Origin: Myxococcota bacterium | GTDB taxonomy: Bacteria; Myxococcota_C; UBA6777 | Assembly (NCBI GenBank): GCA_963169055.1 | Contig: CAUJFU010000080.1 | Coordinates: forward strand, 1 to 9,806 | Length of the DNA stretch: 9,806 nucleotides | Direction: 5' to 3' | In this document: piece after piece, positions 6,698-9,806 of the stretch | Layout of the letters: every line of letters starts with the position of its first letter | Position numbering within the stretch: position 1 is the first letter of the stretch | The notes under the pieces: generated by a model | Seen by the model: the letters and a program-made list of their open reading frames with translations, nothing else | What the model was told of the DNA's origin: nothing | The model's database searches: none | Made by a program: the position numbers and the translations under genes

Positions 6698-7384
6698 ATG
6701 AAATGGGTATCTTGGAAATCCTTGCTTGTTGCTTTGTTCGTTGCTTTGCCGTTCTTTGTTCCGCTCACACCACCTCACGCCGCCAAAACCGACCCGACAA
6801 CCCAACGCGCCATCGACGGCCTCCAACAATTCTACAGCCAGATCAAAGATTTTACAGCCGATTTTCAACAGATCTTTACGCGCACACGCCTCAAACGCAG
6901 CAGCAAAGAGAGCGGGCGATTCTTCTTCCGAAAGCCCGGTATGATGCGCTTTCAATACGCCAAGCCCGAACGCAAAGACTTCGTTTACAATGGCCAGACC
7001 CTCTGGATGTACAACGCCGACGACGAAGAAGTCAAAGTCCGCCAAAAGGTCGAACGCACCGAGTTTGGTGTCGCCGTCCAGTTCTTGTGGGGTAGCGGCG
7101 ATCTCCAAAAAACCTTCCGCATCCAACGCCGCAAACCCTTTGCCTTCGGGAAAAAAGGCGACATCCACCTCGAACTGACACCCCACAAACCGCAATCCCT
7201 TTTCAAACTCCTCTATTTCGCCGTCATCCCCGGCACCTTCCAGATCCGAGAAACCATCTACGTCGATCCCGCAGGCAACCGCAACCGCTTTATCTTCTCG
7301 AATGTCCGAACCAATCGCGGCCTCCCTGAAGCACTCTTTACCTTCCGCGTCCCCAAAGGCGTCCAAGTTGTCCAACTCCCCTGA
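6698..7384 (+). CDS. lolA: Outer-membrane lipoprotein carrier protein LolA
   Basis: LolA is the periplasmic chaperone that takes lipoproteins from the LolCDE complex in the inner membrane and carries them to the outer membrane. The ATG at 6698 is chosen over upstream in-frame codons because GGGAG (6687-6691) lies six bases before it and the protein then begins with a normal signal peptide: MKWVSWK, a hydrophobic core, then TPPHAA with cleavage near residue 28-29. The mature part (about 200 residues) shows the LolA pattern: helix with IDGLQQFYSQIKDFTADFQQ, then strands SGRFFFRKPGMMRFQY, KDFVYNGQTLWMYNADDEEV, and late strands ETIYVDPAGNRNRFIFSNV and LFTFRVPKGVQVV. The 228-residue length is usual. 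It starts 73 bp after the methyltransferase. The two lipoprotein genes downstream are plausible clients. Confidence 0.93.
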   Translation: MKWVSWKSLLVALFVALPFFVPLTPPHAAKTDPTTQRAIDGLQQFYSQIKDFTADFQQIFTRTRLKRSSKESGRFFFRKPGMMRFQYAKPERKDFVYNGQTLWMYNADDEEVKVRQKVERTEFGVAVQFLWGSGDLQKTFRIQRRKPFAFGKKGDIHLELTPHKPQSLFKLLYFAVIPGTFQIRETIYVDPAGNRNRFIFSNVRTNRGLPEALFTFRVPKGVQVVQLP

Positions 7385-7390
7385 GCCTCC

Positions 7391-7497
7391 TCCACAACGC
7401 CAGTCCTCAAAGGACGCAACATTTGCGCGGATGCGGGATCAGCGTAAATGCGAGGGCATCCACAACGGCCTCGAAGGACGCAACACTTACGCGGATG
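7391..7497 (+). repeat. Imperfect direct repeat, two copies, downstream of lolA
   Basis: Two copies of a roughly 40-bp sequence (7391-7433 and 7459-7497) start with TCCACAACG and share AAGGACGCAACAYTTRCGCGGATG (24 bases with 2 differences, 64 bp apart). Copy 1 has a 4-base insertion that creates a small hairpin, GTCCT-CAA-AGGAC (7403-7415). Further pairing is possible: ATTTGCGC (7421-7428) with GCGTAAAT (7442-7449, one G-T), and GGATGC (7429-7434) with GCATCC (7456-7461). The stretch has no convincing reading frame. It may be a structured 3' UTR, a small RNA or a remnant repeat. Confidence 0.6.
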
Positions 7498-7527
7498 GCG
7501 TGAATCCCACCCTCATCCAAAGAAAGG

Positions 7528-7580
7528 AGCGCGCTTCCTCCCCCCACCCAATCAAAGATTTCGGTGGGGGTCTTCGCGCT
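7528..7580 (+). other. Strong interrupted hairpin ahead of the thioredoxin-like lipoprotein gene
   Basis: Nested complementary arms: AGCGCG (7528-7533) with CGCGCT (7575-7580); CCCCCACC (7541-7548) with GGTGGGGG (7563-7570); and AATC (7550-7553) with GATT (7557-7560) around an AAA loop. It ends nine bases before the next start codon and lacks a T-tract, so it is a poor canonical terminator. It could end the lolA transcript by another route, stabilise RNA ends, or gate translation of the next gene. Confidence 0.6.
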
Positions 7581-7589
7581 TAAAATCTG

Positions 7590-8135
7590 ATGACACATCC
7601 TCCCTCTCTTCCTCTGTTTGGCTGCCTCTTTGCGATATGGCTGCTGTTGTTGGCTTGTACCCAACCCGTTCGCCTCTCTCCGTCGACCATCGGCTTCCAT
7701 CAGATCCGCTTGCTCGATCCTCACAACGCTGATGTCGACTTCCACGAACTACGCGGAAAAACCGTATTACTCGATATCTTTGCAAGCCATTGTATGCCCT
7801 GCCAATACTTCGCCAAACGTTGGGATCTACTCGCCCGCCAACACAGCACAAAGGGCCTTCGTGTCGTCGGCATCGCTCTCGACAACCAAGCCAAACAAAT
7901 CCTCGTCCCCTTTCTTCAAGCCCTTGAGATCCGCTATCCCGTCGTCTTGGCCGACGAAACCATCATCCAAGGCCGCACGATCCTTGGCCCTGTCCTGACC
8001 GTACCGCGTCAGTATATCCTCGATGGATGCGGCAAGATCCACCATGTCTTCCAAGGCATGATCCCCCCAAAACAAGTCGAAGACGCCGTCCTCGCCCTGC
8101 TCAAACAACCCCCTGTCTGCTCACCAAACAAATAA
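7590..8135 (+). CDS. Thioredoxin/TlpA-like lipoprotein
   Basis: A 181-residue exported protein. Residues 1-23 form a lipoprotein signal peptide with lipobox LLAC (lipidated Cys23), so it should be membrane-anchored in the periplasm. Residues 36-170 form a TlpA/peroxiredoxin-type thioredoxin fold: GKTVLLDIFASHCMPC (56-71) with the redox pair Cys68-Met-Pro-Cys71, LRVVGIALDN (90-99), and TVPRQYILDGCGKI (137-150) with the cis-proline at 139. The usual Trp before the first Cys is His67. Likely role is thiol-disulfide exchange, either with exported proteins or in cytochrome c maturation; the client is not evident. There is no Shine-Dalgarno before the ATG, and TAA at 7581-7583 blocks an earlier start. 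A strong hairpin lies just upstream. LolA encoded upstream may sort it. Confidence 0.88.
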   Translation: MTHPPSLPLFGCLFAIWLLLLACTQPVRLSPSTIGFHQIRLLDPHNADVDFHELRGKTVLLDIFASHCMPCQYFAKRWDLLARQHSTKGLRVVGIALDNQAKQILVPFLQALEIRYPVVLADETIIQGRTILGPVLTVPRQYILDGCGKIHHVFQGMIPPKQVEDAVLALLKQPPVCSPNK

Positions 8136-8145
8136 AGATATCGCC

Positions 8146-8184
8146 CGATCCATCGACATCATGGGGTTCTTTTGTCGGGGATCG
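8146..8184 (+). terminator. Imperfect hairpin after the thioredoxin-like lipoprotein gene
   Basis: CGATCC (8146-8151) pairs with GGATCG (8179-8184) and, inside it, CGAC (8154-8157) with GTCG (8174-8177). The loop is 16 bases and no T-tract follows, so termination is only possible, not clear. Confidence 0.28.
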
Positions 8185-8197
8185 CATACAGTTCCCG

Positions 8198-8209
8198 CTC
8201 CAATTGGAG
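8198..8209. promoter_or_regulatory. Perfect 12-bp palindrome, possible operator
   Basis: CTCCAATTGGAG is a perfect dyad about 55 bp upstream of the best promoter-like patch and in a non-coding stretch. It has the size and symmetry of a dimeric regulator's binding site. A single copy could occur by chance, and no regulator gene is adjacent. Confidence 0.3.
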
Positions 8210-8262
8210 GTTTATTGCTCCATCTGTAGCACCGACACACCACCCCCCCCAGCGCAAGGTTC

Positions 8263-8289
8263 TTGCTCTTTCCATAAAAATCCTATATG
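8263..8289 (+). promoter_or_regulatory. Weak sigma70-like promoter candidate for the last lipoprotein gene
   Basis: TTGCTC (8263-8268) and TATATG (8284-8289) are separated by 15 bases in the only AT-rich patch of this stretch (CATAAAAATCCTATATG). The spacing is short of the 17-base optimum. If used, transcription would start near 8296 and give a leader of about 220 nt. Confidence 0.3.
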
Positions 8290-8404
8290 CGTAAAGACTT
8301 AGCATGGATGGCAAGGATCTTGCGACACGGGGCGCACGCCGCGATCATCAGCTCAGGTGCGCTCTCCCCTCAAACGCGCCTCACCAGATATGCAAATCAA
8401 CCCA

Positions 8405-8512
8405 CGATACAGGGATGTATCGAAACCCAAGGCTTTCGGGATGGAACATGAAACCCCGCAAAAGGAAACTGCGGGCGCGTTGCATGAGGCCCCATCGACC
8501 GACCAAAAGGAG
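8405..8512 (+). promoter_or_regulatory. Predicted CsrA/RsmA-binding leader
   Basis: A 6-bp hairpin, CGATAC (8405-8410) with GTATCG (8417-8422), presents AGGGAT as a hexaloop. The 12 bases ATACAGGGATGT (8407-8418) fit at every position the CsrA SELEX consensus RUACARGGAUGU as I remember it. A second hairpin, CCCGCA (8455-8460) with TGCGGG (8470-8475), shows AAGGA (8462-8466) in its loop. A third AAGGA (8507-8511) overlaps the Shine-Dalgarno AAGGAG of the gene at 8520. The GGA cores are about 50 and 45 bases apart. Upstream loop sites plus one covering the ribosome-binding site is the known layout for CsrA translational repression. Confidence 0.55.
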
Positions 8513-8519
8513 ATATCAG

Positions 8520-9503
8520 ATGCGTGGACTTCGTTGGATGAATGGTACACTTGCTTTTTGCGCCCTCTGGATTCTTGGAGCTTGTGGGCAAGCCCCCCCT
8601 CCGCTCGAACAAGTCGAAGCGGATCTCAAAGCACCTTCCGCCAAGATCAGCGGCCCCATGATCCAAACCAGCTACAATGGCTACATGAAAGGCCAAGTGG
8701 CCCTTAAACTCGACGCCCTCAACAAATACGGCAGTATGCCCAAATTCCTCGAGATCGAAAACGGTCAGGCCCCCAAGGTTCTCTCTCTGCAAGACTACCT
8801 CACCCGTTCGGGCGTTCCCGCTGCAGCCGTCAAAGCCGTCATGCCCTATCTGCCCGTTCAAAACGATTACACCCTGCGCTCGACCTCTTACAAAGGTGAT
8901 CTCGCCACCACACTCCAACCCCAATTTACCATCGGTTGTGTCAGCGGCGATATCGCTGGCCTTGCTGGCCTCGGCGGCGGCAAAGGCAGCGTCGAGATCA
9001 CTGTCGATCTGGGCTGCCTCAAAGAAGGCTCGGGGCGTATCGTCATCCGCATGATCGCCGATGCCACCAGCCAAAATGCCCAAGCCCGCATCGAAGTCTA
9101 CCTCCAAAATGTCTGTGACCTCGCAGGAAATTGTGTCGACGGCGCGATGCTTTGGAAAGCCAACGTCTCGATCGGCGGACAAGGGGCATCGGGCGATATG
9201 TTGATGTCCATGTACTTCAAAGCAAAAACCGCAAGCGGTGAATCCGCAGAAGTTAAACAAGGGATGCGCGTCTCCGCAGACTCCGCTCTCAAAGCCGGTA
9301 AACTCGAAGTTCTCTCCTATGCTCGCGACACCGACGGAAAAGAATACAGCGTCGTCATCGGACTCCAAGCCCAAGGCGATCTCGCCAGCTTTAGCATCCG
9401 TGGCGCAAACGGCGAGTTCACTTGCTCCACCTCCGACGGCGGACAAACGGGCTCCTGCACCGCCACCAGCGGCAACGATACCGTCACTTGGTCCCGCAAA
9501 TAA
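8520..9503 (+). CDS. Lipoprotein of unknown function
   Basis: A 327-residue protein. The start at 8520 is clear: AAGGAG (8507-8512) lies seven bases upstream and the protein then opens with a lipoprotein signal, MRGLRWMNGTLAFCALWILGAC, with lipidated Cys22. After it come APPPLEQVEADLKAPSA, a helical region around residues 45-100 with PKFLEIENGQAPKVLSLQDY, and a long C-terminal part rich in Gly, Ser, Thr and Val that looks all-beta (SVEITVDLGC, GRIVIRMIAD, ARIEVYLQNVC, YSVVIGLQAQ, LASFSIRGANGEF). Seven cysteines after the lipobox, including CDLAGNC and a C-terminal TCSTSDGGQTGSC, suggest disulfides and an extracytoplasmic site. I do not recognise the family. Its leader carries predicted CsrA sites. 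A longer frame on the other strand is its shadow. Confidence 0.88.
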   Translation: MRGLRWMNGTLAFCALWILGACGQAPPPLEQVEADLKAPSAKISGPMIQTSYNGYMKGQVALKLDALNKYGSMPKFLEIENGQAPKVLSLQDYLTRSGVPAAAVKAVMPYLPVQNDYTLRSTSYKGDLATTLQPQFTIGCVSGDIAGLAGLGGGKGSVEITVDLGCLKEGSGRIVIRMIADATSQNAQARIEVYLQNVCDLAGNCVDGAMLWKANVSIGGQGASGDMLMSMYFKAKTASGESAEVKQGMRVSADSALKAGKLEVLSYARDTDGKEYSVVIGLQAQGDLASFSIRGANGEFTCSTSDGGQTGSCTATSGNDTVTWSRK

Positions 9504-9530
9504 TCCCCTCGCCCTCCCTCTCCGCTCCTC

Positions 9531-9617
9531 CCGTGGACTCTTCTTTCCGTTCCTTGCGTGCCTTACGAAGCGTGCAACTCCTGTGGGTCGTTGTCCGTGG
9601 ACTCTTCTTTTTATTCC
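9531..9617 (+). repeat. 16-bp direct repeat, 64 bp apart
   Basis: CCGTGGACTCTTCTTT occurs at 9531-9546 and again at 9595-9610. After three mismatches, TTCC follows in both copies (ending 9553 and 9617). The stretch 9504-9655 has no supported gene. The 64-bp spacing equals that of the repeat after lolA, but the sequences do not clearly match. Confidence 0.7.
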
Positions 9618-9655
9618 ATTCACTCATACGAAATCCGCCCGTCGTGTGCGCCAAC

Positions 9656-9709
9656 ATGTAGGGGCAGCCCCCTGTGGCTGCCCAACCACAGGGCGTCTAC
9701 AGCGGATCG
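9656..9709 (+). repeat. REP-like palindromic dispersed repeat, copy 2 (inverted to copy 1)
   Basis: Bases 9656-9683 are the exact reverse complement of 1291-1318, and 9684-9709 continue the similarity at about 19 of 26 positions. The GGGCAGCC/GGCTGCCC hairpin is present. So is a competing stem, CCCTGTGG (9670-9677) with CCACAGGG (9686-9693), stronger here (8 bp) than in copy 1 (5 bp). It is intergenic with no reading frame. Confidence 0.85.
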
Positions 9710-9746
9710 CACCTACCCTTCGAGCACACTTCTCTTGGGTATCGTA

Positions 9747-9806
9747 TCACCAGCGGCTTTGGGAGGGATCGGCTTGGAGTGTGGGGTGGGTGGTCATCCA
9801 AGAGAC
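9747..9806 (-). CDS. Possible C-terminal end of a minus-strand gene running off the window
   Basis: Read on the minus strand from the window edge, 19 codons end at TGA (+ strand 9747-9749), giving ...MTTHPTLQADPSQSRW. The codons are C-ending (ACC, CAC, CCC, GCC, TCC, AGC, CGC) as in the resident genes. The stretch is far too short to identify or to be sure it is coding. Confidence 0.25.
   Translation of the reverse strand, partial: VSWMTTHPTLQADPSQSRW

Larger units (their letters stand above)
8136..8519 (+). other. 384-base non-coding stretch: intergenic plus long leader
   Basis: No supported gene is seen here. The frame of the lipoprotein gene remains open upstream to 8304, but that stretch encodes an Arg/Cys/His-rich sequence with no signal-peptide character and no Shine-Dalgarno. 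The stretch holds an imperfect hairpin, a 12-bp palindrome, an AT-rich promoter-like patch and a leader with ANGGA motifs, each listed separately. Confidence 0.65.

Noticed and set aside
8304-8519. Extending the last lipoprotein gene upstream to the ATG at 8304
   Set aside because: The extra 72 residues are Arg/His/Cys-rich, lack a Shine-Dalgarno, and would bury the lipoprotein signal peptide internally.
8397-9623. A 408-residue frame on the minus strand, longer than the plus-strand lipoprotein gene it covers
   Set aside because: The plus-strand gene has a strong Shine-Dalgarno, a lipoprotein signal and resident codon use. The minus frame has none of these and is a by-product of the C-ending codon bias.
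9731-9805. Inverted repeat TCTCTTGG (9731-9738) and CCAAGAGA (9798-9805)
   Set aside because: Only 8 bp with 59 bp between the arms at the window edge; chance is likely.

Overview
The window is a stretch of chromosome from a Gram-negative bacterium. LolA and two Sec-exported lipoproteins imply an outer membrane. No ribosomal RNA, transposase or phage marker gives a taxon; a Myxococcota/Bradymonadota-like lineage is only a guess from the style of the proteins. Most genes share one signature: the coding strand is very rich in C and poor in G (34 C against 5 G in bases 61-120). The signature follows coding direction rather than a fixed DNA strand, because the one sizeable minus-strand gene shows it on its own coding strand.

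Left block (1-3077): the C-terminal part of a large PIG-L (LmbE-like) deacetylase, truncated by the window edge; a 50-residue single-span membrane protein whose ATG overlaps the deacetylase stop; and a 564-residue sodium:solute symporter. Together they look like an uptake-plus-deacetylation unit for an unknown, perhaps amino-sugar-like, substrate. A REP-like palindromic repeat and a strong terminator-like hairpin sit between the small gene and the symporter.

Middle block (3129-4858): a minus-strand gene of unknown function, then a divergent two-gene cassette of different base composition. The cassette encodes a PARP-like (H-Y-Q) ADP-ribosyltransferase-fold protein and a 68-residue charged partner 14 bp downstream. 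This is the best candidate for a little-described toxin-antitoxin or defence-type system in the window.

Right block (4927-9503, all plus strand): a two-span membrane protein of unknown function; a beta-class DNA methyltransferase with an in-frame 24-bp tandem repeat at its N-terminus; LolA; a thioredoxin/TlpA-like lipoprotein; and a 327-residue lipoprotein of unknown function. The last gene has a long leader with a hairpin loop that matches the CsrA/RsmA binding consensus, further ANGGA motifs, and one ANGGA overlapping the Shine-Dalgarno sequence, so translational control by CsrA is predicted.

Right end (9504-9806): no complete gene. It holds a 16-bp direct repeat 64 bp apart, a second, inverted copy of the REP-like element seen near 1.3 kb, and possibly the last 19 codons of a minus-strand gene. 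The two REP-like copies form an inverted pair enclosing about 8.4 kb.
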